From Nageia nagi (taxonomy: Eukaryota > Pinophyta): DNA of 64,000 nucleotides. Shown piece by piece: positions 21,247 through 33,589 of this stretch (the first letter of the stretch is position 1; each line of letters begins with the position of its first letter). The notes under the pieces are model-generated. The model did not search any database. It saw only the letters and a list, made by a program, of their open reading frames with translations, and was not told the DNA's origin. The DNA lies in NCBI GenBank assembly GCA_050084985.1, contig JBITNC010000002.1, positions 372,001 to 436,000 of the forward strand, given 5' to 3'. Both the position numbers and the translations under genes were made by a program.

Positions 21247-23865
21247 AACTTAATATTATCGATAATGGGTGCATGCAAGAAGTTAGGTCCACTAAAAGTG
21301 GACATGGGTGGATTCAAAAAAGTTTCAAATAGAATGGGATCTTGTGTTGTAAAAATTAGTATCCCATTTTATTTTGAGTTCCAAAACCAAAAAGAAAATG
21401 GTATCCTGATATATGGTTCAGGAACCCAAACAAAATGAGATCCCATTTTGGGATCCCATTCTATACAAAACATGATCCTATTTTACAGCACTCATCCCAA
21501 TGGATATGGATGAGGATGTTTGGTTATCTTAAATCCAAACTTATTCACAAAATAGGATCTCATTTTGAAAAACTACAAATTTATACAAAACGTGATCGCT
21601 TTCCTTTTCACATGGATGTGTTGTACTTTAAATAACATGATCCTAGTATATAATGGGATCTCTTTTGTATCAAGATCCTATTCCAAATTTAAAATTTTCT
21701 TCCCTCAAGGTTTGCCTTATATTTTGGCTTGGTAGAGGCATGGTGAGCCAATCCTCAACCTTGGATATGCATATGCAAGTTCTTATCAATGGTAATGGAA
21801 AAAAATCAAGTTTCAATATATTTGATAATGTTTTTATAGAAATATTTTACAAAATCAAAATCCATTATAGATGAGAAAGTGTAGATTTTAAATATATAAT
21901 ATTTTTTCAATTGGATTATATTTTGTATTTTTCAATTAATTTTTTCAATCAAACTTGTCCACAAACTTGAAAAAGTAGGTTGTCTTATTTTTTTAATAAC
22001 TTTATTTTTTATTTTTTATTATGAAAAACATTTATATAACAATATAATAAATATAATTCTCTACTAATTTTTTATTTTTTTTAAAGAAAGAAAAAATATA
22101 TAAAAAATGATAAGTTTAGGTCAAGTTTTGTTGGCCTAACAAAAGCACTCTTAAAAAATATAATTAGGGCCAATAAAAAACAATTCATCAAATAATTATG
22201 AAAAAATATTCTCAACATTCTTCAATGTCTTAACTATCTTTTTCCAAAAGGATTTTAAAAATACTTTAACTTAGGTTAAATTATGTTGACCCAATAATTA
22301 TTAGTATGATTGTAGACCCAAAAATGTGTAATTAATAAATAAATACACAAATAAATAAATATTCTACAAATGCAATGATTATACAATGATATACTTTATA
22401 TTAGATATACAATGAATATAAATGAAATATATAAACCTTATATAGAATGGGCAAGTAGCCAATTTGTGTACAATCCTCAAAGCAGAACATTAATGAATCT
22501 TCAGAGAATTGTGATCAAATTTTAGACGAGCTCTTACTAGAATGGTACCACGAGTTGTTCCTTGAAATCTAGACCTCTCGATATAAAAGATGCACATCAC
22601 TAGTTGCGTGGAACTTGATGTCTTGTGTCAAATGTAATGAAAAGATAGTAGAGCTCATAGAGTATAACAAATTTCTCAAGATAGGTGGCATCAAGAGATA
22701 ATGTAATTTTGATGTTTGGTAAAACCACCTATCAAAGAGATCGGATAGGGATGTCAACCTTCACCTCCCATATTTATAACCTACAAGGAGATAAAAAGGA
22801 ATGAAAGCTGACACATAATAGGGTGAAAGAAAGAAATTGGTTCAACTTAAAGGTGAAGGGAAAATCGGTGAAGTTAAAATTCAATGTTAAAAAAATTGGG
22901 ATCTCAATTTTAATAAATTAAAATCAAGATCCCAATTTAGGTTTGAGATCCCTATAAATATTGAGATACCAATATTTAAATATAAAATATGTACAAATAT
23001 TATGATCCCAACATATTAGGATACCGATATTTGAATCTTTGATTTTGCTTTGAATTTAAGCTTGAAAAAGGCTTGGTGAGCCATCACTTAACCTTATACC
23101 TACAAGTATATGTTCATGGCAATTTCAATGGAAAATATCAAATTCAAGAATATGTTTGATGGAGTTTTTAGTAGAATTTTTTCATGAAATTAAAACCAAA
23201 TATAGATTAAAGAGTTTAGATTTCATATATGTAATTTTTTTACAATGGATAAGATTTTATATTTTTTAATTATTTTTTAGTAAAAGTGGTCCATATACTT
23301 GAAATATGAGGGTCTCATATTTTCTTAATAAGTTTTTTTGGGGGGGAGTTATGAACAAAAAATTATATAGGGACAAGCTTCACAGAATTTTTTATAAGAA
23401 TAAAAAAAATGAAAAAAAAATAAGTTTAGATCAAATTATGGTGTATAGACATGAGCACTTTTTGAAACCACAAACATGCCCGATACAAAATTAGAAAAAT
23501 ATCTAGAACAAGATCCAATGTGTTAGGTATCTTTTCCTAAAACAATTTTAAAAAATACCTTGATTTTAGTCAAATCATAGTGGATGGAGACATGAATGGT
23601 ATGGCCCAAAAATGGTTTTTTAAAAAAATGATTTCTATTCATCCTATCAAATTTTAAATTCTATAATTTGGGTATTATAAAAAATTATATATTTGAAAAC
23701 TAGACTTTGACAATTACATTTTCACCCTGATGGCCTTTTTCATTATTTCATATCTAAATACTTCAAATTTTGAGATCAATCATACCCAAGTTTGAAAATA
23801 AAGGAAAAAACTCCCACTTTTTTACCATAAAGTGAACCCAACTTCTTGCACCCACCCAACAATAA
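21247..23865. mobile_element. Possible 2.6 kb element with imperfect inverted ends and an internal duplication
   Basis: GGGTGCATGCAAGAAGTTAG near 21262 is matched in reverse complement by GGGTGGGTGCAAGAAGTTGG near 23856 (about 23 of 27 bases over the core). Inside, a segment of about 450 bp at 21.70-22.15 kb (ggcttggtagaggcatggtgagcca...) recurs diverged at 23.04-23.48 kb (ggcttggtgagccatcac...). Short ORFs at 21.2-21.9 kb resemble no protein I know. No transposase was seen. A non-autonomous DNA element is possible, but no target duplication was identified. Confidence 0.35.
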
Positions 23866-26150
23866 CAATAATCTTTTCTATATTCAAGATAAATTAAAAT
23901 ATAAACCAAGGTAAATAACATTGCTTTGGCCCTAGCACATGGTATTGCTTTGTAATGGCAATTTATCTTGATTTATGTATTATTACCAATTAATCATTTA
24001 ATGAGTCTAAATATGATTTATTAAATAAATAATAAATCACTTTTAGGGATCTACATTTTTCCCCTCATTAGATATATAACAAAAAGCATTGAAATTGCAT
24101 AGTCCAAAGAAGTTTAAAGAAGTGAAGAAAATTTTCAACAGTAAAGCAAATTTCCCTATTTCGATCGATATGTTGAGTATAGTATGTTATTTTCCCTCTT
24201 TTGTTCTTGGTTTCCCCTAGCTCATGTTGCATCAAGTAAGCAAGCTAAAAAAAGGAGTCCCTATATGAGGTGAGTGATCTATGCCAATCCTACTCACTCG
24301 GATAATACTTATAGAATAAAGCAACATATACCCACATATATCACATCCATGAAAGAATAAATAATGTATATAGAAAGGACAAAATAAATATAATATGTAG
24401 TGTGTCATTATGGCCGATGTGAATCATAGTGTTATAAACCATGATATGTATAGAATACTATGATAGGAAACTCATAGTCTATGAAGAACAAGTGCATGAA
24501 GTCCTCTTTAATGCCTCGAGCTTGGAATATCCATAATGTATAGACTACTATGAAAGACAACTCATAGTATATAAAGACCAAGTTGATGAGAACTTTTAAT
24601 GACTCAAGCTTGGAACAATGATTATTATCAAGATAATGAGAACTTTTAATGACTCAATCTTGAAATAATCCTACAATTGATAAGAGATTTTGCTCATGGA
24701 GTGACCATGGATTTAAAAATATTTCTTAATGAACAATAACATTTAAATTCTATAAATATGCCATATGTTCAAACATTCAATAACCTTCCATTTTGATACT
24801 TCAATTTGCATAAATTTTGAAAATAAATACACATCTTTGATAGCATGATATGCCTAAAACATTTTGTATGCATGAACAATTTATAGAAATGAACAAATAT
24901 TAAGTAAAACTTCAACATGCCTCATTTATAAAAGATTTGTAGTACTTGCACATTGCTAATGACATGAGCTTTTCCATATATATCAAGGGAAAAAATTTAA
25001 AATATATTCAATTGATGAGTATCCATATCATTTTACATCATTTCATATTGAAAATAATAATACCATTGGTCATAACATTTTCAAAATTTAGCATATATTA
25101 GCAACTTTAGGCTATATAATCAATTTGTCCCTAAAATGCTTGTAAAATAAAATTCTTTATTATTTTGAACTTGTAATACTACAAAATCATATCAAACATT
25201 TGAAAGCACACTTAATTACATATTTTTCACTTCACTAGCAGTGCTTAAATGGATGATTTAATTATCAAAAAAAATAGCACATACAATTGGCTATGAAACA
25301 TGAACTTTCAAGTACTTATCATTCATAAACCATGTATAATTTTGGAATTGAAAAATTGGCATATAATTTTAATCAATATAAACTTTAACAAATAATTTTA
25401 TCAATTGTAATAATCCAATATTCAAAATGATCAACTAGTAAAATCTATGACCATTAGAATTAAAGTAGAGTCATTAGAATTTGTAGCAATTTGACTCAAT
25501 CCATGCCACTAATGGTATGCATTTACTATAGATAAATTTAAATAATATAAATGAACAATTAACAATTAAATATTCACTATGAAGGAGGCAAAGCTTTGAT
25601 TTTACCATTTTGAAATGATGAGCACCAAATGGGTTTTCAATTTGAAGAAAATGATACCACTAGTAGCATGAAAGCAATAAAATTAATTTTTGAAAAAGAA
25701 ATTATAGCCTTGTAAAATAATTTCAAGCACATTCCATACATGAGATAGCAAATTTATTACTCATTAAGCTAATAATTAGTATGCTCTAGGGTTTAGAGGA
25801 AAAAGAGAAATATAAAAACAACATTTTGAATTTTTGTTTCATTTGAACACTTAACTTTATCTTTTCCAGCACTTTGACTCCCTATGGATTAGCAGCTCAT
25901 TGACTTGGCAACTATAGATGATCCCATTCATTTTATCTAAATTCCTCCAACATTGAATAAGAATTCCTAATCATGGGACCTTTGATACCACATGATTTGA
26001 TTGACTTTGTTCATTTTCTACTTTGCTAACATAGCTGATGCAAATTGGAGGGGGATTGGGTATCCCATCACTATAGGATGAGGCCATATAGTGGCATACA
26101 TCCTCTCCCTCCCTTTTGATCACATAATAAGCTTCCTTGACCTACCATTT
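23866..26150. other. No gene seen
   Basis: AT-rich. The only structure seen is a duplicated unit of about 90 bp at about 24438-24625 (gtatagaatactatga / gtatagactactatga...agcttggaa) with a further partial copy. Confidence 0.5.
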
Positions 26151-26613
26151 TGTTGGGGCATTTTTATTTTTATAATTGATAGTATGAAATGTCATGGCAT
26201 ATCACCCTGGGTCAAAATGTCATCATGTTTCTGACCTGACCTACTACATTTTCTTGTTCTTTGAAATGCCTTAACATTTCTATAGAGCACCTATATTTAA
26301 ATCGAGTTCCTAGATAGTTACATATTATTTATATTTTTGAATCCATTTTTGTTCATAGCACTTTCCTATAACGACTGTTACTTATCTAGGATAATGGGAG
26401 AATGATCCTCAACATGAATGTAACTCACATTTAGCTAATTTCATCTAGTTTGAGTGGATTTGAGTAATTTTCCTCAAGCATTCATTTGCATACATTTTTC
26501 TTGAAGTTGTAACCTCAAATGAGCTCAAATTAGTTACTCATTGAGATCCTATAAATTGTACCTAAAATTTGTTGAATGATTAGTATAAGTGTGTGATTCA
26601 ACTTATTTCTCCA
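26151..26613 (+). repeat. Copia LTR, + orientation (unexpected)
   Basis: It starts TGTTGGGGCA and ends TTTCTCCA. It shares long similarity with the reverse complement of 30639-31107, including 'ccctgggtcaaaatgtca', 'acttatctaggataatggga' and 'gttgtaacctcaaatgag'. Confidence 0.85.
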
Positions 26614-27075
26614 CCATATCTTATATGAAATGGTACTTCATGTCAAAATATTTATATTTGAAATGGTGCATAGGGTTCTTTTCTAGTTGAATGGAACTTT
26701 GGTTATCATAGTATAAGGTGATAGCATCAAGTTGCATTTCTCTAATCTCCTCAAGTATTTTTTGCATCCATAAGGCTTGTGCACTAGCAACAATGATGGA
26801 AACGTACTCAGCTTTGGTGGACGATAGTGCCATAGTTGTTTATTTCTAGAAAGACCAAGTAACTAACCTAGATACAATGCTAAAATAATTACCAAAAGTA
26901 GAATTTTGATCTTTAATATTATTACCCCAATCACTATCACTATAACCACAAAGTTTGATAGATTTGTTCTTGAGGTAGTGGATGCCAAAATCTGATGTGC
27001 CTTTCACATATCTTAGAATTCCTTTTGCTACCTTTAGATGATTCTCTAAAGGGGCATTCATGTACTTAGACATAA
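26614..27075 (-). pseudogene. Copia RNase H, truncated at its end
   Basis: The - strand (27073 downward) reads MSKYMNAPLENHLKVAKGIL, RYVKGT, YSDSDWGNN, then WSFQ-like and MALSSTKAEYVSIIVASAQA, LYYDNQSS and YFDMKYHFI-stop-DMV, where it stops against the LTR at 26613. The family's final block (ADIFTKPL) and the 3' polypurine tract are missing. One or more stops separate the pieces. RNase H normally digests the RNA template during reverse transcription. Confidence 0.85.
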
Positions 27076-28040
27076 TTTAGATAGCATGATAGATATCAAG
27101 TCTATAATTTATGAGGAACATCAAGCTCCCAACCAAGCTTCAATAGATGTGTACATCATCTTTAGCAGTACTATATTCTTTATTCAAGTGCTCTCCATTT
27201 GCAATAGGATTGACAATAGCTATGCGATCATCCAGACCAAACTTGTGCAATAGATCATTAGCATACTTGGTTTGAGTAATAAAAATTTGACTATCATCTT
27301 GAAAAACCTCTAAAACCAAGAAATAGTGCATAAGGCCAAGATCTTTCATCTCAAATTCTTGCATCATGGAGTGTTTAAAAACATAATTTAAACTAGAATT
27401 GCTACCTATGTAAATAATATCATCAACATATAAACAAACTAGCAAAATATTAGTGCCATCATGCTTATAGTAGAGAGTTGGTTCACTTTTGCTCCTTGTA
27501 GACATGATTCTCTTTACCTTTCTATTCAAAACCTTAGGGCTGAATAATAAATACTTCTTCATCAAGATACCCATTCAAGAATGCACTCTTGACATCCAAG
27601 TGATACACTTTCTAGTTTTTGTGAGCAACAATGGAGAGAACCATTTGGATGTTTTCTTTTTTAGCAACAAGAGAAAAGGTTTCCCCATAGTTAATCCCAT
27701 ATCTTTGTATGAATCCTTTGGCTACTAGCCTAGCCTTGTATCTCTCAACTATGCTATCTACATTAAACTTTATTTTATAGACCCATTTAGAGCCTACAAT
27801 CTTCTTTCCTTTTGGAAGCTTAACAAGCTCCCATGTATCATTCTTTTCAATTGAATGCATCTCTTCTTCCATGGCGTTCATCCAAACATCATTGGTACAA
27901 GCATCTTCAAAACAAGAAGGCTCTAAATCAGCAATAACTACTAATACAAAACTAGCCATTTCACCTTTTGGTTCACCATCTAATGCATCACTATACAAAT
28001 GAAGATTTTCAAGCCTTTTAATTACCCTTTTTGAAAAATT
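27076..28040 (-). pseudogene. Copia reverse transcriptase, frameshifted
   Basis: The N-terminal half (27998 down to 27612) reads WMNAMEEEMHSIEKNDTWEL, GSKWVYKIKFN, YKARLVAKGF and TFSLVAKKENIQMVLSIVA. The second half (27574 down to 27140) has LLVCLYVDDIIYIGSN with the catalytic YVDD intact, then EFEMKDLGLMHYFLVLEV and ITQTKYANDLLHKF. A short stretch between the halves, containing the usual KTAFLNG block, is disrupted. RT copies element RNA into DNA. Confidence 0.88.
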
Positions 28041-29010
28041 CTAATCTAGCATTTGATATGGAAGGTGATTTGCAAGTGTTCTATTACCTCTTACATTACC
28101 ATATTTTCCAAAATAAGTTGCACCATTACTTGAATCATCTTTGGATTACACTTGTGTGGTCTTTTTTGTACTTTTGGATGCTTTGGTATGCACAAGTTGT
28201 TGGCTAGGATGAATAGTAGACTATACATTAAAGTAGATTTCCTTAAAGGACCATCATCAAAAATATATTTTTTATGGGCCCATGTTCTCCCTTCATCAAA
28301 AATAACATCTTTGGAAACAACTTTGTGAGTTGTAAGATTGTACAATCTATATTCTTTGCTTGATTCATAATAGTCAATAAAGATGCAAGGTTCACTTTTT
28401 GGATCTAATTTTCATATTTATTCCATTGGAACATGCACATAAGCCAAGCAACCAAACACTTTTAAATTATTTACATTTGTTCTTTTCTTATACCATGCCT
28501 CAAAAGGAGTTATGCCATCCAAACTAGAGGTAGGACTTCTATTTAAAATATACACTATTGTCCTAATAGCTTCAGCCTAATAAATATTATTTAAACCTTT
28601 ATTTTGGTCTTGCCATATTATCCAAAGTTTTATTTTTATGCTCATATACACCATTTTATTATGGAGTGTAGGCACTAGTGAATTGCCTTCTCACACCACA
28701 ATCTTTACAATATTACAAGAATTCATTACTACAAAAATTCCCCCCTCTATTTGTTCTTAAACATTTTAAATAGTAGCCACTTTGCTTTTCAACATTGTTC
28801 TTGAACTCCTTAAAGTGTGTAAAAGCTCCATACTTGTTCTTAAGAGAGTAAATCCAACACATTCTTATACAATAATCAATGAAGGTAAGAAAATAAAGAC
28901 TTATACTAGTACTTGGAGTTTGCATTGGCCCATAGATATCACTGTGCATCAATTGGAGGGGATAAGAGGCTCTCCATGCTTGACCTTTTGGGAATATTAA
29001 TCACCAATGC
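28041..29010 (-). pseudogene. Copia integrase and post-core linker
   Basis: Reading down from 28990: KVKHGEPLIPSN-like basic segment, MMHSDIYGPM (first Asp), FLTFIDYC, then KCLRTNRGGNF, where the family has LRTDRGGEF, so the second catalytic Asp looks replaced by Asn. NGVYEHKNKT (about 28640) keeps the third acidic residue. From 28345 the post-core TTHKVVSKDVIFDEG block follows. Stops are present throughout. The Asp-to-Asn change alone would abolish strand transfer. Confidence 0.85.
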
Positions 29011-29620
29011 TTTCCCATAGCACATCCATCACACACTTCTTTGTTATGTTGGACCTTGGTCAACCCATACACCATCTCATTTGAGACCAAACTCTTCAAA
29101 ACTTGTAAATTTGAGATGCCCATATCTCAAATGCCAAATCCAACTCTTATCATCAATAGCAACATTAGCAAAATTTGAGCTTTGTTCACCAAATTTAAGA
29201 TGAAACAACCTATTCTTTGTCATTACAATAGTTGTGACATGCTTATGCCTTTGATTCTTATCATAAATCATACATATTTTATCCTTAAATACAAGCTTGT
29301 AGTTCTTTTCCATCATTTTCCCAACACTAAACAAATTATGTTTCAATTTTGGAATGAAATATACATCATTTACCTTCTTTTTACATTCAATTATGGGCAC
29401 CTCCATAGCTCCCATGTCTTCAACTTGAATGGCTTTATCATCTCCAAGCATGATTTGGGACTTGTGAGAATCATCAATAGCACAAAATAGATCTCCCTTA
29501 CCATTCCTGTGGTGGAGCACCCGATGTCAAGAATCCATGTATCATATTACTTTTGGGATGAGTGGTCATGAGACAAACACAAGGTGGATGATGTATCCTC
29601 CTCACCATAGTTGGCACTTT
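29011..29620 (-). pseudogene. Copia protease and pre-integrase region
   Basis: Just after the zinc knuckle, TWILDIGCSTT stands where copia proteases have TWxLDTGCSNH, so the catalytic D-T-G is D-I-G. The region then continues (29520 down to 29077) as SHKSQIMLGDDKAIQV, VNDVYFIPKLKHNLFSVGKM and WHLRYGHLKF, the latter being the conserved pre-integrase block (LWHRRLGHL). The protease would mature the polyprotein. Confidence 0.85.
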
Positions 29621-30620
29621 GGGCTCCTTCTTGATAAGCCTTCAATTTGCATTCTCTCTCATAGTGTCCATACTTGTTACAGTAGTAACATTTGTTGTGT
29701 CTTTTGTCACCTCTTGGAGAATCCCCTCTACCTCTTCCTTGGAATCCTCCTCTACTTTAAAAGCCACATCTCCTTCCTCTTCCTCTTCCTCTAGAACATC
29801 TACATCTACCTCTTCCTTGAGCTCCCCCTTGAACACTAGTGCTAGTGTCAACTTCTCTAGAAGTGAAAGCCTTCTCTTTCACATTACCAACATTGATAGG
29901 GGGAGCAAGCCTTTCCTCATGTGACATTAAGGAATCAATGAGTTGATAAATATTGAGAGTACTTAGATATTCAATCTCTTCAAACATGATAGCATTTTGG
30001 CTCCATTTGGGAAGAATTATTCTTAACACTTTCTTCACTATAATAAAATTTGATATCTCCTCTCCAAGTATTTCCATCATTTGGACACAAGTATTCACTC
30101 TTACACAATACTATCCAACTTTCTCATCCCCTTTTTGCTTTAGATTTTCAAACTCTATTTTTAGATTTTGGAGACTCAATTGCTTCACTTGGTCATTGCC
30201 TTGGAACCCATCCTTCAAGATCTTCCATGCATCCTTGGTAGTGTTGCAACTAGCAATCCTTGAAAATATTCTCTTGTCCAAGGCTAACTAGAGATGGTAG
30301 ATACCAAAAGAGTTCTTCTTTTGTGCCTCTCTTTAAGCAGGCCTATCAGCTTGAGGAAGGGTGCCCCAATTTGGTTCCACATATCCATCTTCAATGATGT
30401 CCCATATTCCCTTTCTTATAAGCAAGTGCTTTATCTTCAATGCCCAATATTCATATTCCTCACCATTGAATTTTTTTATGGGAAGAGAGTTCACTCTAGA
30501 ACCCATTTCACACACTCCAACAAGCTTAGTAGAAACTATAGGCCTATTTGGATCACTTTTTGCAAAACTTGCTAAGTTGTTGCAAAGTACAACAGCCTCT
30601 TCAAACCTAACTTACATCAA
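29621..30620 (-). pseudogene. Copia Gag with CCHC zinc knuckle
   Basis: The N-terminus (30515 downward) has VNSLPIKKFNGEEYEYWALK and the following KHLLIRKGIWDII, typical of the copia Gag start. The middle (30098-29860) has IMFEEIEYLSTLNIYQLIDS and LMSHEERL (family: L...LT..EL...L..HE.RL), followed by an Arg/Gly-rich tract. A perfect C-x2-C-x4-H-x4-C knuckle, CYYCNKYGHYEREC, is encoded at about 29690-29650. Gag packages the RNA. Frameshifts break it in several places. Confidence 0.85.
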
Positions 30621-30635
30621 CTAGCTTTGGTACCA
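30621..30635 (-). other. Primer binding site, initiator-Met type
   Basis: - strand TGGTACCAAAGCTAG lies three bases inside the LTR edge and resembles the standard TGGTATCAGAGC copia primer site with two changes. Confidence 0.75.
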
Positions 30636-30638
30636 ATA

Positions 30639-31107
30639 TGAAAGAATAAACATGACTTAAATCATACACTTAGAGTGATCATTCAACAAATTTGAGGTGC
30701 AATTTATAGTCCCTAAATGAGTAACTAATTTGATCTCATTTGAGGTTACAACTTTGACAAAAATGAATGCAAATTAATGCTTGAGGAAAATTACTAAAAT
30801 CGACTAAAACTAGATGAAATTAGCTAAATGGGAGTTACATTCATGTCTAGGACCATTCTCCCATTATCCTAGATAAGTAACAATTGCTATAGGAGTGTGC
30901 TATGAACAAAAATGGATCCTTAATCATAAATAAATCATACTTATCTAAAAATTTTATTAAAACATAGGGGTTTTGTAGAAACGCTAAGGTGTTTTAGAGA
31001 ATAGGAAAATGTAATAGGTCAGGTTAAAAATGTGGTGACATTTTGACCCAGGATGAAACATCATAGTGTTTCATACTATTGAGTTTGAAAACAAAAATTC
31101 CCCAACA
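30639..31107 (-). repeat. 5' LTR of - strand copia element
   Basis: On the - strand it begins TGTTGGGGAA (31107) and ends TTTATTCTTTCA (30639), with TG...CA ends and a primer site adjacent. It is the inverted partner of 26151-26613. Confidence 0.88.
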
Positions 31108-31189
31108 CTTTTAATATTTTAACTTTCAAATTTAGATATTTCTTTATGTATTTGTAATTTAAAATTTAATGCTTAAAGTTGGTTTTAAC

Positions 31190-33070
31190 ACATACATTTT
31201 GCCCCTTGTAGGAATGGAAGGCCCTTATTTAGGATGGAACCATGGCTATAGCTATACTGGAGAAGGCTTGAATATGGCTAAGAACAAACCATCCAGATGA
31301 TATACTTACATGGTGTGGGCTAGTAGACCTATCCATTACTAGACACATCTAGTAAGACATGCCACTTTTGATAGTGCTAGCAGAGCATTGGGATCAATAT
31401 TGTAACAACTTTCCCATGTCCCCAAGTGAAATGACTATCACTCTCATAGATGTTTAGTGGATATGGATGATTTCCATCAAGGGAATATTAGTATATTAGA
31501 TGAAGGTATTAGATAACAACATTTAGGAGCATCTAGTGTTATGACTTACCAAAGAGGATGATCAGGACTAGTAGAAGATGGCATTATGACTAACCAGAGA
31601 TGGTGATCATGACTAGGATCATCGAGCATTCAGGTTATAGGTAGAGGTGTGTTGATTTGTACAGTTCATAAAACACCTATAGCTTCACATCACTATAATT
31701 ATCTTAACATATTTATGTCCAAATAAGAGCAGCTCCTCTTTTCCATTAAGCTTGATTTGGTGGTGTAGGAGTTGTGTGCAAGAGGTACAAAACTTGCATG
31801 GGATTTGCTAGTTTTAGCATAGCTATACAAGGATCTTTATAATATTATGAGCATTGATAAGTTAGAAATCATAGCTATGCATGTAGGTATTCTCCAGGTG
31901 TGGGCCTACAAGAAGATCATGATAGTGAAACCAATTAGCTTTTAGAGGGGTTGGGAGGACCCATGAGATATTTCCTTAATATGTTGGGTATCAAGGGTCA
32001 ACAGGTATAGATACCCACATTATTTGGAAGCTCAGAGGAGGGAGATTGATGGCTTGTAGCCAAGAGATATAGTGTGGGTCTCCTACATTGACTATGTATG
32101 GGAGGATGATTCCTAATAGCTTACATGGGTTTGTAAGGAGTGCTTTCTCTAGATTAAGAGGAAGGTGGTTGAGCCATACCATCCCTATTAGGTACTTAGG
32201 TTGTTTGGAATCCAAAAAGGGATCCTACTAGTTTTAATTTTCTACCATATATACATGGAAAATAGAGATGCATCAATAATATATAAGGTGATCCCAGCAT
32301 GAAGGCTCACTTGGGAGGAACCTCAAGCACATGATGCAATGATCGATGTATCCATGGCATTGGGAGTAGTTTAGGGATATGTCATTTGGTGGTAAGGATT
32401 TCATCCTACTAATTTAAGCATGGATGAAGATAAGGAGGAGGAGGAGGTAGCAATAAGTGAGGTACCCTTCAAGGATGATCCTTACCAAGTTAACAATCCA
32501 ATGCATGATATTCCCATGCAAGATAGAGGAGAAGCATCAAGATTCGATGCATTAGTTGAGATTGTGGTACCAAGTAAAAAGACTAACCACATACATAATT
32601 TTGTAATTTAATAAATGATTAGATGACTAACAATGCACATATTATTTGTAGGAGATATTGAGACATGAATGGTGGCCCTAGAGGCAGAGAATGGGAGGCT
32701 CAAGTCTCTCAAGGTACAAGTGGTAGCCTTATAGGATACACTTCCAGTTTAAGACACACAAATTGCTACACTAGAGCAATTTGTGAAGAGGTTGCAGGAG
32801 AGGGTGGATATTCCTCCACCCAATGAGTAGTGGGCTTTCATGCAAAGCCTCATTGACCAAATTAAATGAAAGGAGGGTGAGATAGCCAAACTATGGGGAA
32901 TACAATAGGGCCAAGACTCTCTTATCATCTTAAGGGTTCAGTACTAGTGCTATTTCTAGAGGAGTTTCATTATTAGGATCCAACATTAATAGCCATCAAG
33001 TTAGGTAGAGGATGAGGAATACTACCAGTAGTGGTAATAGTTCTCATCAATAGCCTAGGTCATAGATTTT
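31190..33070 (+). pseudogene. Plant mobile domain (PMD) protein pseudogene
   Basis: The + strand reads in broken frames as a PMD-type protein, the transposon-derived domain also found in Arabidopsis MAIN/MAIL1. Landmarks are EHWDQYCNNFPMSPSEMTIT then LIDV (31400-31453; family HTFHLPCGEMTxTLxDV), LAWDLLVLA-stop-LYKDLYNIM (about 31800-31850; family LLPLLYxxLD), LQVWAYKKI (about 31900), and LQPRDIVWVSYIDYVWED-like sequence near 32060-32110 (family LRPEDVVWxPY). An acidic patch (32420) and a Leu-rich probable coiled coil (32650-32870) follow. Many stops. PMD genes occur free or inside mobile elements; which applies here is unclear. Confidence 0.65.
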
Positions 33071-33356
33071 GGGCTCCATGGAAATGCATAGCAAATATAT
33101 ATAACAAATTCATGATTTTTAAGGATTTTTAGTTTTTTAATATGCTATTTCTAGGCCCATTGGCTCAAGCTGTGGTAGCCTAATTTTGTTGGGTTTTTTT
33201 TTCTTGGTTGGCTAGCCAATTTTTTTTATCTTCGATGTATATTTTATATAAATTAGCCAAGTATACCCTTGCCAAATTCAAACCAAGAATTTTTTATTTT
33301 AGGCAAGAAAATTGACACCCGATACCAGATCCTCCAAGGAAAAAATGCAAATCTAA
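33071..33356. other. No gene seen; spacer
   Basis: AT-rich spacer between the PMD relic and the minisatellite. Confidence 0.5.
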
Positions 33357-33577
33357 AAGATGCTTGACTTCTCCCTGCACCCACTTGACTTCTTCTAGAT
33401 GCTTTACTTCTCCCTACAAAGGCTTGAATTCTCCTTGTAGATGCTCAACTTCTCCCTATAAATGCTTGACTTCTCCCTATGGATGCTCAAGTTCTCCTTG
33501 TAGATGCTTGATTTCTCCCTATAGATGCTTGACTTCTTACAGATGGTTAACTTCTCCTTATAGATGGTCTTCATGAC
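33357..33577. repeat. 21-bp minisatellite, about ten copies
   Basis: The unit is close to atgcttgacttctccctata plus g. On the + strand it keeps a frame encoding repeated TSPYRCL heptads for about 70 residues (33364-33576), with two units one codon short. No start context or family similarity supports a real protein. Confidence 0.88.
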
Positions 33578-33589
33578 TATACTAAATTT

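Larger units (their letters stand above)
26151..31107 (-). mobile_element. Ty1/copia element with LTRs in inverted orientation
   Basis: The internal coding region runs on the - strand, Gag (about 30.6 kb) to RNase H (26.6 kb). The expected 5' LTR is at 30639-31107 on the - strand. The left LTR (26151-26613) is the same family but on the + strand, so the LTRs face each other. RNase H is cut right at the left LTR. Flanking 5-mers are cattt (left) and ctttt (right), a possible target duplication with one mismatch. Possible causes are self-integration, recombination between two copies, or insertion of a second LTR with deletion. Confidence 0.82.

Noticed and set aside
29619-29924. Long Ser-rich ORF on the + strand
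   Set aside because: It lies opposite the Arg/Gly-rich and acidic part of the - strand copia Gag and is a shadow of that composition.
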